DNA of 5,685 bases from CAKTOF01 sp964523945 (GTDB taxonomy: Bacteria > Bacillota > Clostridia > Oscillospirales > Oscillospiraceae). Location: positions 1 through 5,685 of the forward strand of contig CAZGBU010000121.1 in assembly GCA_964523945.1 (NCBI GenBank), written 5' to 3'. The position numbers and the translations under genes were made by a program. Shown here piece after piece: positions 1-5,616 of the stretch. The notes below the pieces were generated by a model. The model worked only from the letters and a program-made list of their open reading frames with translations. It searched no databases and was not told the DNA's origin. Position 1 is the first letter of the stretch, and every line of letters begins with the position of its first letter.

Positions 1-30
1 ATACAGGGTATACGGGTTTTCCAGGCTCAT
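1..30 (-). CDS. 5' end of an unidentified downstream gene (partial)
   Basis: Ten codons, MSLENPYTLY, run off the left edge on the minus strand. The ATG at 30 overlaps the TGA of the phosphatase/acetyltransferase gene (ATGA), and a GGAGG sequence at 44-40 lies nine bases upstream, which is ideal spacing. A second ATG at 37, in another frame, is only two bases from GGAGG and is less likely. The overlap indicates that the operon continues leftward. Ten residues are too few to assign a family; pyrE would be a natural neighbour, but nothing in this peptide identifies it. Confidence 0.55.
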   Translation of the reverse strand, partial: MSLENPYTLY

Positions 31-1202
31 GTTTCATTTCCTCCAGTCTGAATAGACGCACTAGCGGTCACGTCAATATTTTTCTCCATCAGCAGCAGAT
101 CGCCGAATGCCCCCGGCGTGCTGCCCACGGTTTGAAACCCATATTTGGAATAAAAGCGAACTGCCGTCTCATTGCGCTGCGAAACGCTCAGCTGCAGGCG
201 CTTCCGGCCGCGCGGACGATAGAACCCGACCGCATGGCCCAGCAGCTGCACCCCAATCTCATGGCCGCGCCAGTCCGGCTTCAGATACAGGAACGGGATA
301 TAGCCGACGCCGTGTTCGGCAAAACGGGCCGGGTCGAGCTGCACCAGCCCGATCACCTGATCGCCGGCCATCGCCTCGACCAGCGCATCCGGCTCACGCT
401 GCGCCGCACGGGACGCATCGCGCCAGAAGCCCTCGCCGGCAAATCCGGCGTCGCTTCCGTAGACAAGCCGCCATGCGTCGAGCCGGAACGCGAGATATTC
501 GTCCTTTCCGCCCTGCAGCGGTCGGAACCATGCATTCAGATCATACGCCTGTCCGCCTGCGCTGCGCCACCAATTTTGCCGCGCAAGCGTCGAGATCTCG
601 TCGGTCAGGTGAGAATTGTCGTTATGATACGCCAACGAATATGTGCCGTTTTCATAATGCAGCAGCGTGACGGCGGTATTGTCGCTGTGACCGGCCTTTT
701 CCTTGCAGTCTGAAAAAAACAGCCGCTGCAGCACGCCGCGAATCACCGCGCCGTGCGCGACGATCGCGATCTGCTCACCGGGATGCGCTTCGGCCGCTTC
801 GGTCATTGCCTCCAGGAACCGATCCGTATAGGTCAGGAATGGCTCACTGCCCTCGACCTGCCAGAGCTCCGGATCATAGTTGAAGGTATGCAGCTCGTCG
901 GGCTGTGTGTGACTGATCTCACCAAATGTGCGCTCCTCCCACACCCCCATATTGACCTCGCGGAACCGCGGGTCTGTCTGCAGCTTCAGATGCTTTGGTG
1001 CACAGATCGCCGCGGCGGTCAGCTGCGTGCGCGTCAGGTCGGAGCTATAGCATGCAGTGATCGGAATCTGGGCAAAACGCTTCGAAAGCGCCTCGATCTG
1101 ACGCTTTCCGTTTTCCGTCACAAGGGAATCATACTGTCCATGGATGCGGCGGTAGACGTTGCCCTCCGCCTCTGCATGGCGAATGAGATAGATGTCTGTC
1201 AT
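27..1202 (-). CDS. Bifunctional histidine phosphatase / GNAT N-acetyltransferase
   Basis: A 391-residue two-domain protein. Residues 1-195 are a histidine phosphatase (phosphoglycerate mutase-like) domain. The RHA motif at 8-10 holds the phospho-accepting His9; Arg58, Glu82 (the RExxxGxWE region) and His150 (VAHG) complete the usual catalytic pocket. Residues 215-375 are a GNAT acetyltransferase fold: a beta4/motif A region YLKPDWRGHEIG at 306-317 for acetyl-CoA binding, and a classic motif B, NETAVRFYSKYGF, at 344-356. The usual RxxGxG/A loop reads R312-G-H-E-I-G317, with Glu replacing the first Gly. No signal peptide or membrane segment is seen, so it should be cytoplasmic. The start is fixed by GAGGAG (1214-1209) six bases upstream. 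The SD overlaps the pyrD stop codon and the gap is 10 nt, so it is the fifth operon gene. Substrates of both domains are unknown; a small phosphoester for the first and an amine for the second are family-level guesses. Confidence 0.9.
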   Translation of the reverse strand: MTDIYLIRHAEAEGNVYRRIHGQYDSLVTENGKRQIEALSKRFAQIPITACYSSDLTRTQLTAAAICAPKHLKLQTDPRFREVNMGVWEERTFGEISHTQPDELHTFNYDPELWQVEGSEPFLTYTDRFLEAMTEAAEAHPGEQIAIVAHGAVIRGVLQRLFFSDCKEKAGHSDNTAVTLLHYENGTYSLAYHNDNSHLTDEISTLARQNWWRSAGGQAYDLNAWFRPLQGGKDEYLAFRLDAWRLVYGSDAGFAGEGFWRDASRAAQREPDALVEAMAGDQVIGLVQLDPARFAEHGVGYIPFLYLKPDWRGHEIGVQLLGHAVGFYRPRGRKRLQLSVSQRNETAVRFYSKYGFQTVGSTPGAFGDLLLMEKNIDVTASASIQTGGNET

Positions 1203-1212
1203 AAAACGCTCC

Positions 1213-2121
1213 TCAATACGGAATCACACCACCAGTCAGCTCACGTGCGTCGAGCTGCTGTTCAGTCAGAAAATCGCACAGCTCATCGCGGATCCGGATG
1301 CAGGCCATCGGGTCGACCAGATTCTCTGCACCGACGCCAACGGCGCATGCGCCGGCCAGCATCAGCTCCGCTGCATCACGCCCGCAGTGTACGCCGCCCA
1401 TGCCGAGGATCGGCAGGTTCACGGCCGAAGCAACCTGCCAGATCATGCGTACCGCGATCGGCAGAACAGCCGGTCCCGACAAACCGCCGGTGTTGTTGCG
1501 CAGAATCGGCCGCCGTGTGAGCACATCGATGCGCATGCCGAGCAACGTGTTAATCAGGCTCAGCCCGTCCGCGCCGCCGCCCTCAGCCGCACGCGCAATC
1601 TCTGCAATATCGGTCACGTTCGGCGAAAGCTTGACGATCACTGGCACTGTTGCACCCTCGCGGGCAGCCCGCGTTGCGGCTTCCGTCGTGTCTGCATGCA
1701 TGCCGAACGCCTCGCCGCCGCAGTGGATGTTCGGGCAGGAGATATTGACCTCAATCAGATCGACGCCGGCATCGCTCACCTTTTCGGCCAGCTCCCGGAA
1801 CTCCGCCGGCGTATTCCCGGAGATGTTTGCGATAATGCGCGTGCCACTGCGCTTCAGGTACGGCATCTCGTTGGCACAGAACGCGTCTACACCCGGGTTC
1901 TGCAGCCCGACGCTGTTGAGCATGCCAGATGGCGTCTCTGCAATGCGCGGAGGCGGATTGCCCTGCCGCGGGTGCACGGTCAGTCCCTTGACGCAGATCG
2001 CACCAAGCCCGGACAGGTCGTAGTACGCTTCAAATTCATGGCCGAAGCCAAACGTGCCGGACGCGGCAACAATCGGGTTGGCCAGCCGGACGCCGCACAG
2101 CTCCACAGAAAGATCAGGCAT
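1213..2121 (-). CDS. pyrD: Dihydroorotate dehydrogenase B, catalytic subunit
   Basis: This 302-residue class 1B dihydroorotate dehydrogenase is the FMN-containing half of the PyrDK complex. It oxidises dihydroorotate to orotate and passes electrons through PyrK to NAD+. The TIM-barrel motifs are in order: SGTFGFG (21-27), VKGLT (44-48) with Lys45, NSVGLQNPG (69-77), VNISCPN (125-131) with Cys129 as the catalytic base typical of class 1 enzymes, VKLSPN (163-168) with the FMN-contacting Lys164, GGLSGPA (212-218), and the phosphate-binding GMGGV and AGACAVGVG (240-264). The length is normal (about 300-310). The open frame extends upstream, but the start is set by a perfect AAGGAGG nine bases before ATG 2121. 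It overlaps the last eight bases of pyrK, consistent with coupled translation of subunits that are needed in equal amounts. Confidence 0.97.
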   Translation of the reverse strand: MPDLSVELCGVRLANPIVAASGTFGFGHEFEAYYDLSGLGAICVKGLTVHPRQGNPPPRIAETPSGMLNSVGLQNPGVDAFCANEMPYLKRSGTRIIANISGNTPAEFRELAEKVSDAGVDLIEVNISCPNIHCGGEAFGMHADTTEAATRAAREGATVPVIVKLSPNVTDIAEIARAAEGGGADGLSLINTLLGMRIDVLTRRPILRNNTGGLSGPAVLPIAVRMIWQVASAVNLPILGMGGVHCGRDAAELMLAGACAVGVGAENLVDPMACIRIRDELCDFLTEQQLDARELTGGVIPY

Positions 2122-2845
2122 TCCAGTCGACCTCCTTCGCATCAAACACCGGCCCGTCCATGCATACGCGGCGGAAGCCGTCCACCGTCGCACACGAGCA
2201 GACCAGGCATGCGCCAATCCCGCAGCCCATCCGCTGTTCGAGACTCACAAAGCACGGCACATCGCCCGTCGCCTGCGCCACCGTGCGCAGCATCACCATC
2301 GGCCCGCAGGCCAGAATTGCATCATAGCGCCGCTGCGCCAGTGCTTCCGTCACCCCGGCAGCCACAAAGCCCCGCACCCCGAACGAACCGTCGTCTGTCA
2401 TCCAGGTAACCGAATCACAGAGCCCTTCAAATACATCCTGAAGCGCCACGCGGTCTTCTGAGCGGAAGCCGAGCACAGCGTCGCACGCCGCAGCGCGCCG
2501 CGCGGCAAATACCAGCGGGGCTGCGCCGACGCCGCCGCCGGCAAGCAGAATGCGTCCGCTGATTTTCGGAAATCCATGGCCAAGCGGGCCAAGCACGTCA
2601 AGCATCTCCCCCGGCCGGCGCTCGGCCAGCCAGGCCGTTCCCTCGCCGCGGATCTCAAAGAGGACCCGGATCGCGTTCCCCTGCACATCGCAGATGCTGA
2701 TCGGCCGGCGCAGCATCTTATCGCCGCAGCGGAAATGCAGGAACTGCCCCGGTGCAGCCGCCGCAGTCAGCGACGGGGCGTCGAGCGTCAGCGAACAGTA
2801 GACGCCGTCGCGCCCAATGGACTGAATTGGATAGCATGTGTTCAT
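2114..2845 (-). CDS. pyrK: Dihydroorotate dehydrogenase B, FAD/[2Fe-2S] electron transfer subunit
   Basis: A 243-residue ferredoxin-reductase-type subunit that carries electrons from PyrD FMN through [2Fe-2S] and FAD to NAD+. An FAD-binding beta barrel occupies about 1-97, with the RRPIS flavin motif at 46-50. A nucleotide-binding half follows, with GGGVGAAP at 103-110 and CGPMVM at 180-185. The C-terminal cluster site has Cys208, Cys213, Cys216 and Cys228 (CxxxxCxxC then C), followed by MDGPVF. Cys218 also lies in this segment, but the other four match PyrK spacing. The chosen ATG shares one base with the pyrF stop (TGATG), with AGGTG five bases upstream. The frame stays open for 36 codons into pyrF, but those codons do not resemble PyrK. 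The protein is slightly shorter than B. subtilis PyrK (about 256 aa), partly because the last Cys-Cys spacing is short. Confidence 0.96.
   Translation of the reverse strand: MNTCYPIQSIGRDGVYCSLTLDAPSLTAAAAPGQFLHFRCGDKMLRRPISICDVQGNAIRVLFEIRGEGTAWLAERRPGEMLDVLGPLGHGFPKISGRILLAGGGVGAAPLVFAARRAAACDAVLGFRSEDRVALQDVFEGLCDSVTWMTDDGSFGVRGFVAAGVTEALAQRRYDAILACGPMVMLRTVAQATGDVPCFVSLEQRMGCGIGACLVCSCATVDGFRRVCMDGPVFDAKEVDWNA
2131..2137 (-). promoter_or_regulatory. Perfect Shine-Dalgarno for pyrD inside pyrK
   Basis: AAGGAGG on the minus strand, nine bases before ATG 2121, is the strongest ribosome binding site in the window. It lies in the last codons of pyrK, so ribosomes finishing pyrK can reinitiate on pyrD. 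It also excludes the 32-residue upstream extension of the frame. Confidence 0.85.
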
Positions 2846-3768
2846 CACATCACCTGCACATACGCCGAAAGCTCGTTGCGCATTCCCTCTGCGGCCTTGC
2901 GGGCCGCTGCCTGATAATCCGCTCCATCTGCGCCTGTCTTCTGCCAGGCGCACATCAGCGAGCGCGACGCATTGATGATCGCGCCGTGTCCGTAGCGGTC
3001 GAATGCATACTGCACATCGCGCGCCGCGCCGCCCTGCGCGCCGTAGCCCGGTACAAGGAAAAAAAGCTGGTCATATTTCCGCCGCAGCTCGCGCAGCACG
3101 TCTGGATGCGTCGCTCCGACGACAGCGCCGATGGCAGAATAGCCGCTCTCCCCGAACAGATTGCGCGACAGGCGCATCGCCAGATCTGCCATCACGATAT
3201 ACATCAGCCGGTCGCCGGCGATCAGATCCTGCACCTCACGCGAAGATTTATTCGAGGTCTTCAGCAAAAGAAAGATCGCTTTGTCGCGCGATTTGCACAG
3301 CTCCACAAACGGGTTGATGCCGTCGCTGCCCAGATAGCCGTTGACTGTGACAGCATCTGCATCAAACGGCGCGTATTCCGTCTGGCCAATCTGGATGCTG
3401 CCGAGGTAGGCGCGGGCATAGGACTCGGCGCTCACGCCGATGTCACCGCGCTTTGCATCCATGATCACATAGAGCTCCTGCGCTTTGGCATAGGCCGTCA
3501 CCTTCTCGAGCGCTGCAATACCGTGATGGCCCAGCGCTTCGAAACAGGCGCTCTGCGGCTTGACTGCCGGCACAACCGGCGCAAGCGCGTCAATCAGGCC
3601 GCAGCAGAATTCGGCATATGCTGCAGCCATCCCCTCCGGCGTTTCTCCATATTGCTCCAGATTCCGCGTGACAATTTCCGCCGGGATGTATTCCGGCCGC
3701 GGGTCAAGCCCCGCAACGGTTGGATTTTTCTTTTTTCGGATCTTCTGCTGCAAAACCTCGACGGACAT
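2845..3768 (-). CDS. pyrF: Orotidine 5'-phosphate decarboxylase (type 2)
   Basis: A 307-residue type 2 OMP decarboxylase, the longer form (about 270-310 aa) rather than the 230-240 aa B. subtilis form. It catalyses OMP to UMP, the last step of de novo UMP synthesis, in the cytoplasm. Visible motifs are GLDPR at 20-24 (substrate-binding Asp22), AVKPQSACFE at 68-77 with Lys70, the catalytic DAKRGDIG at 104-111 (Asp104, Lys106, Asp109), VNGYLGSDG at 142-150, VPGYGAQGG at 239-247 (phosphate loop) and INASRS at 265-270 with phosphate-binding Arg269. An in-frame ATG at 3795 would add nine residues (MFWQRRDDA). It has no SD, and the SD of the chosen ATG lies inside that extension, so 3768 is preferred. 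It follows pyrC after 58 bases and overlaps pyrK by one base. Confidence 0.96.
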   Translation of the reverse strand: MSVEVLQQKIRKKKNPTVAGLDPRPEYIPAEIVTRNLEQYGETPEGMAAAYAEFCCGLIDALAPVVPAVKPQSACFEALGHHGIAALEKVTAYAKAQELYVIMDAKRGDIGVSAESYARAYLGSIQIGQTEYAPFDADAVTVNGYLGSDGINPFVELCKSRDKAIFLLLKTSNKSSREVQDLIAGDRLMYIVMADLAMRLSRNLFGESGYSAIGAVVGATHPDVLRELRRKYDQLFFLVPGYGAQGGAARDVQYAFDRYGHGAIINASRSLMCAWQKTGADGADYQAAARKAAEGMRNELSAYVQVM

Positions 3769-3778
3769 TGCGTCATCT

Positions 3779-3783
3779 CTCCT
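3779..3783 (-). promoter_or_regulatory. Ribosome binding site deciding the pyrF start
   Basis: AGGAG on the minus strand lies ten bases before ATG 3768. It falls inside the nine-codon upstream extension, whose own ATG (3795) has no purine-rich sequence before it. This argues for the shorter PyrF. Confidence 0.7.
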
Positions 3784-3806
3784 CTGCCAAAACATACATG
3801 TCTAAT

Positions 3807-3842
3807 TGAACGTAGTATAACACAAATTATTGTGCTTGAAAA
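3807..3842 (-). promoter_or_regulatory. Candidate internal promoter for pyrFKD
   Basis: On the minus strand TTTTCA (3842-3837) and TATACT (3819-3814) are separated by 17 bases. TATACT matches five of six consensus bases and is preceded by TG one base away, giving an extended -10. Transcription would begin near 3807 with a leader of about 40 bases before pyrF. The AT-rich patch stands out in a GC-rich locus and bridges the end of pyrC and the only sizeable gap inside the operon. The -35 is weak (four of six). Confidence 0.45.
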
Positions 3843-5092
3843 GTCACTTTTCCCCCGCAGATTGTGGTTTTGACCCGTCCGGTCAGCGTCATGCCGGCAA
3901 ATGGCGTATTGCGCGCTTTTGAGCGGAAAGCGGCGGGATCGACCGTCCACTGCTCCTCCGGGTCAAACAGCATCAGATCGGCCGGCGCACCCACTTCCAG
4001 GCGGCCGCCGTTATGCCCGATCAACTGCGCGGGATATGCGGACATCCGCGCGAGCAGCTGCTCTGTCGTCAGGAAACCGGGGTGGACCAGATGCGTCATA
4101 CAGGCGGCGAAGCTCGTCTCCAGCCCGATCATACCGCTCGGCGCATCGGGCAGCGGCCGCGCCTTTTCCGCCTGCGTGTGCGGCGCATGGTCGGTGACAA
4201 TCACGTCGAGCGTGCCGTCGAGCACGCCGTTCAACACGGCCTGCCGGTCGTGTTCTGTGCGCAGCGGCGGATTCACGCGCGCCAGCGTACCCAGCTCCAA
4301 CACAAGATCCTCCGTGAAAATAAAATACTGTGGACATGTCTCCGCCGTCACCGGCGCGCCGGCCGCTTTTGCCCGGCGGATGATGTCGACTGCCCTGGCC
4401 GTCGAGACGTGCGCAATATGGACCCGCGCGCCGGTTTCCAGCGCGAGTGCGCAGTCGCGCGCAACCATCTTATCCTCAGCCTCGGCCGGGCGGCCCGGCA
4501 GGCCAAGCAATGCAGAGACGCGGCCCTCGTTGCAGGCGTAGTTTTTCACCATATCTGCATCCTCGCAATGGGAGATGACCATTGTACCAAGCCGCGTCGC
4601 TTCCAGCATGGCCGCGCGCATAATCGCATCGGACATCACCGGCACGCCGTCGTCGGAAAACGCACACGCGCCCGCGGCACGCAGCGCGGCAAAGTCGGTC
4701 ATCGTCTCGCCGTGCTCACCGAGCGTGACCGCCGCAATCGGCAGAAGGTGCGCATTTCCGGCCTGCGCGGCGCGCGTGAGCAGATCGCGCACCGCTGCCG
4801 GATTGTCGCAGACCGGCCTGGTATTCGGCATGCACGCAACAGCTGTGAAGCCGCCGGCTGCCGCCGCGGCTGTGCCGGTCACGAGGTCCTCCTTTTCCGT
4901 CTGTCCCGGGTCGCGCAGATGGACATGGATGTCGACCAGCCCCGGTGCAAGGTAAAGGCCGCCCGCGTCGAGCACCGTATGCGTGCCCGGCGCAAGGTTC
5001 GGACCGGTCTCCGTGATGCAGCCGTCCTCACACAGCACGTCCGCTGTGCGATTTCCAATGGCCAAAACAGCGTTTTTTATCAAAAGACCCAT
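3827..5092 (-). CDS. pyrC: Dihydroorotase, class I
   Basis: A 421-residue zinc amidohydrolase that cyclises carbamoyl-aspartate to dihydroorotate, normally partnering aspartate transcarbamylase. Metal ligands match B. subtilis/B. anthracis PyrC with a constant offset of three: His56 and His58 (DIHVHLRDPG), Asp148 in FSDDG as the bridging ligand in place of a carboxylated Lys, His175 (SHCED), His228 (HIAHVST) and Asp301 (TDHAPH), the catalytic acid/base. Substrate-binding residues are Arg60, Asn90 (MPNTRP) and Asn274 (VNPPLR). The C-terminal part returns to the small beta domain shared by the superfamily. The frame is open upstream to 5311, but only ATG 5092 begins PyrC-like sequence (MGLLIKNAVL) and has GGAGGT (5102-5097) five bases upstream. 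The complete catalytic set argues for an active enzyme rather than a structural PyrC-like protein. Confidence 0.96.
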   Translation of the reverse strand: MGLLIKNAVLAIGNRTADVLCEDGCITETGPNLAPGTHTVLDAGGLYLAPGLVDIHVHLRDPGQTEKEDLVTGTAAAAAGGFTAVACMPNTRPVCDNPAAVRDLLTRAAQAGNAHLLPIAAVTLGEHGETMTDFAALRAAGACAFSDDGVPVMSDAIMRAAMLEATRLGTMVISHCEDADMVKNYACNEGRVSALLGLPGRPAEAEDKMVARDCALALETGARVHIAHVSTARAVDIIRRAKAAGAPVTAETCPQYFIFTEDLVLELGTLARVNPPLRTEHDRQAVLNGVLDGTLDVIVTDHAPHTQAEKARPLPDAPSGMIGLETSFAACMTHLVHPGFLTTEQLLARMSAYPAQLIGHNGGRLEVGAPADLMLFDPEEQWTVDPAAFRSKARNTPFAGMTLTGRVKTTICGGKVTFQAQ

Positions 5093-5150
5093 AATTACCT
5101 CCGTTTGTTCCGCCCGCACACGGGCATACTGTTTGCAGGGGTGATGGAAC
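5093..5150. other. Short divergent gap between pyrC and the small membrane protein gene
   Basis: These 58 bases hold both ribosome binding sites: GGAGGT for pyrC (minus, 5102-5097) and AGGGGTG for the small gene (plus). Between them is a small inverted repeat, GCCCG-CACA-CGGGC (5112-5125). A plus-strand promoter could be forced as TTGTTC-17-TACTGT (5105-5133), but it matches poorly and would leave almost no leader before the RBS. No good minus-strand promoter fits here, which is why the pyr promoter is placed further right. Confidence 0.6.
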
Positions 5151-5315
5151 ATGAAAACAGGCGCATTTCTGACCGGACTGGGACTCGGCATGATGGCGGG
5201 CGCCTCCGCCGCGATGATGATGCCGGACCGCCGCTGCATCCGCAAAAAGGCACGGCGTGCGGCGCATGAGCTGGAGCACTCGATCCTCCACGCCGTGGAT
5301 ACGCTCTGCAAATAA
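5151..5315 (+). CDS. Small membrane-anchored protein, YtxH-like
   Basis: A 54-codon gene, divergent from pyrC. Residues 4-25 form a Gly/Ala/Met-rich hydrophobic helix (GAFLTGLGLGMMAGASAAMMM), followed by PDRR and a basic stretch (RKKARR), then a charged amphipathic tail ending VDTLCK. This layout of a short N-terminal membrane segment, Met/Pro break and basic soluble tail is typical of small YtxH-like proteins common in Clostridia; the function is unknown. An SD-like AGGGGTG lies about eight bases upstream of ATG 5151. The positive charges after the helix predict the tail on the cytoplasmic side. The stop is followed directly by a stem-loop. No clear dedicated promoter is seen in the 58-base divergent gap. 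It could also be called hypothetical; the reading frame's clear composition supports a real gene. Confidence 0.72.
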   Translation: MKTGAFLTGLGLGMMAGASAAMMMPDRRCIRKKARRAAHELEHSILHAVDTLCK

Positions 5316-5330
5316 CCGGGCTTGGCCCGG
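5316..5330. terminator. GC stem-loop directly after the small gene
   Basis: CCGGGC-TTG-GCCCGG forms a 6-bp stem with a three-base loop, starting one base after the TAA of the small gene. On the plus strand it is followed by CCTACATATT, not a T-run, so it would be a poor intrinsic terminator. On the minus strand it is followed by TTATTTG, so it could act as a weak terminator or attenuator early in a pyr leader starting near 5343. Direction is unresolved. Confidence 0.4.
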
Positions 5331-5342
5331 CCTACATATTAC

Positions 5343-5379
5343 TGTCTACAGTTTACCACAGCGCGCCTCATTCTGTAAA
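5343..5379 (-). promoter_or_regulatory. Candidate main promoter of the pyr operon
   Basis: On the minus strand TTTACA (5379-5374, five of six matches) and TAAACT (5355-5350, four of six) are 18 bases apart, and TG one base before the -10 makes an extended -10. The start would be near 5343, about 250 bases upstream of pyrC, and the leader would be antisense to the small membrane protein gene. A perfect dyad, ACTGT-CT-ACAGT (5341-5352), covers the start region. GTTTAC (5351-5356) and GTAAAC (5375-5380) form a second, wider dyad. No better candidate was found nearer pyrC. Confidence 0.45.
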
Positions 5380-5403
5380 CCAAATGTATGCGCAGTTGGA
5401 AAG
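5380..5403. repeat. Degenerate remnant of the hairpin repeat (copy 0)
   Basis: CGCAGTTGGAAAG at 5391-5403 is identical over 13 bases to 5670-5682 at the 3' end of copy 2. A matching short left arm, CCAAATG, begins at 5380, so the segment reads like copy 2 with its centre deleted: CCAA pairs with TTGG and TG with CA. It abuts the candidate pyr -35 element. The 13-base identity is direct; the remnant interpretation is inference. Confidence 0.45.
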
Positions 5404-5431
5404 AAATCGGCCAGAAGCGCGCGGCCGGCAT

Positions 5432-5454
5432 AAAAAAGCCGCCCGAAGGGCGGC
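5432..5454 (-). terminator. Intrinsic terminator within copy 1
   Basis: On the minus strand the 7-bp all-GC stem with TTC loop is followed directly by TTTTTT and then AT, the textbook intrinsic terminator form. It would stop transcription entering from the right, about 50 bases before the candidate pyr promoter. Confidence 0.75.
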
Positions 5455-5502
5455 AGACCAACCGCAAGCCCGGCGAAGCGGTTGCGGCTTGGAAGCGAGG
5501 AG
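5438..5502. repeat. Double-hairpin repeat, copy 1
   Basis: The first hairpin is GCCGCCC-GAA-GGGCGGC (5438-5454), seven perfect pairs. The second is a long stem: CCAA (5458-5461) with TTGG (5489-5492), CCGCAA (5462-5467) with TTGCGG (5482-5487) and CCG with CGG, with loop GCGAAG (5473-5478) and bulges at 5468-5469 and 5488. A tail GAAGCGAGGAG follows. The order, loop and tail match copy 2 at 5622-5685, and three stem pairs differ by compensatory change. No coding frame through it is convincing. The minus strand is probably the functional one because only there does a U-tract follow. Confidence 0.8.
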
Positions 5503-5540
5503 CAGCAGAATGCGCGCGCGATGCGCTTTGTCATGAAATG

Positions 5541-5580
5541 AAAAAGCTCGTCGCAAGCAATATAACGCTTGCGACGAGCT
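5541..5580 (-). terminator. Strong 14-bp hairpin terminator
   Basis: AGCTCGTCGCAAGC (5545-5558) and GCTTGCGACGAGCT (5567-5580) form a perfect 14-bp stem with an eight-base AT-rich loop (AATATAAC on the plus strand). On the minus strand the stem runs into TTTTTCATTTC, giving a strong intrinsic terminator. On the plus strand the stem is followed by GGAAGGGACG, so it is not a plus-strand terminator. Confidence 0.8.
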
Positions 5581-5605
5581 GGAAGGGACGGTTAAAATCG
5601 ATATT
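5569..5605 (+). promoter_or_regulatory. Weak candidate plus-strand promoter
   Basis: TTGCGA (5569-5574, four of six) and TAAAAT (5593-5598, five of six) are 18 bases apart on the plus strand. A start near 5605 would transcribe copy 2 as a 5' leader ending in AAAGGAG at the window edge, which could be a ribosome binding site for a gene beyond it. The -35 lies inside the 14-bp hairpin arm, so the match may be chance. Confidence 0.25.
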
Positions 5606-5616
5606 TCCGTTTCAGC

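Noticed and set aside
1192..2409. Long plus-strand open frame (405 codons) opposite pyrD and pyrK
   Set aside because: It is antisense to two well-identified genes, and the translation is rich in Arg, His, Cys and Pro with no domain motifs. Long antisense frames are expected in GC-rich coding DNA.
2752..3873. Plus-strand open frame (373 codons) opposite pyrF
   Set aside because: It is antisense to clear PyrF with His/Arg/Cys-rich composition and no recognisable domain.
4013..5269. Plus-strand open frame (418 codons) opposite pyrC
   Set aside because: It is antisense to a complete PyrC, and it would also overlap the small gene in a different frame.
5093..5311. N-terminal extension of PyrC by 73 residues
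   Set aside because: The extension does not resemble dihydroorotase, overlaps the small divergent gene, and the SD at 5102-5097 fits ATG 5092.
5511..5525. Alternating GC tract as possible Z-DNA or a functional site
   Set aside because: It is short and unremarkable for GC-rich DNA, and no partner feature was found.
5510..5536. Eight-codon leader peptide after copy 1 (ATG at 5510)
   Set aside because: It has an AGGAG upstream, but the peptide (MRARCALS) shows no regulatory codon pattern and is followed by minus-strand terminators rather than a plus-strand gene.
5346..5556. Two overlapping minus-strand frames of 62 codons
   Set aside because: They run through the hairpin repeat and terminators, have no good RBS, and their sequence is explained by the repeat.
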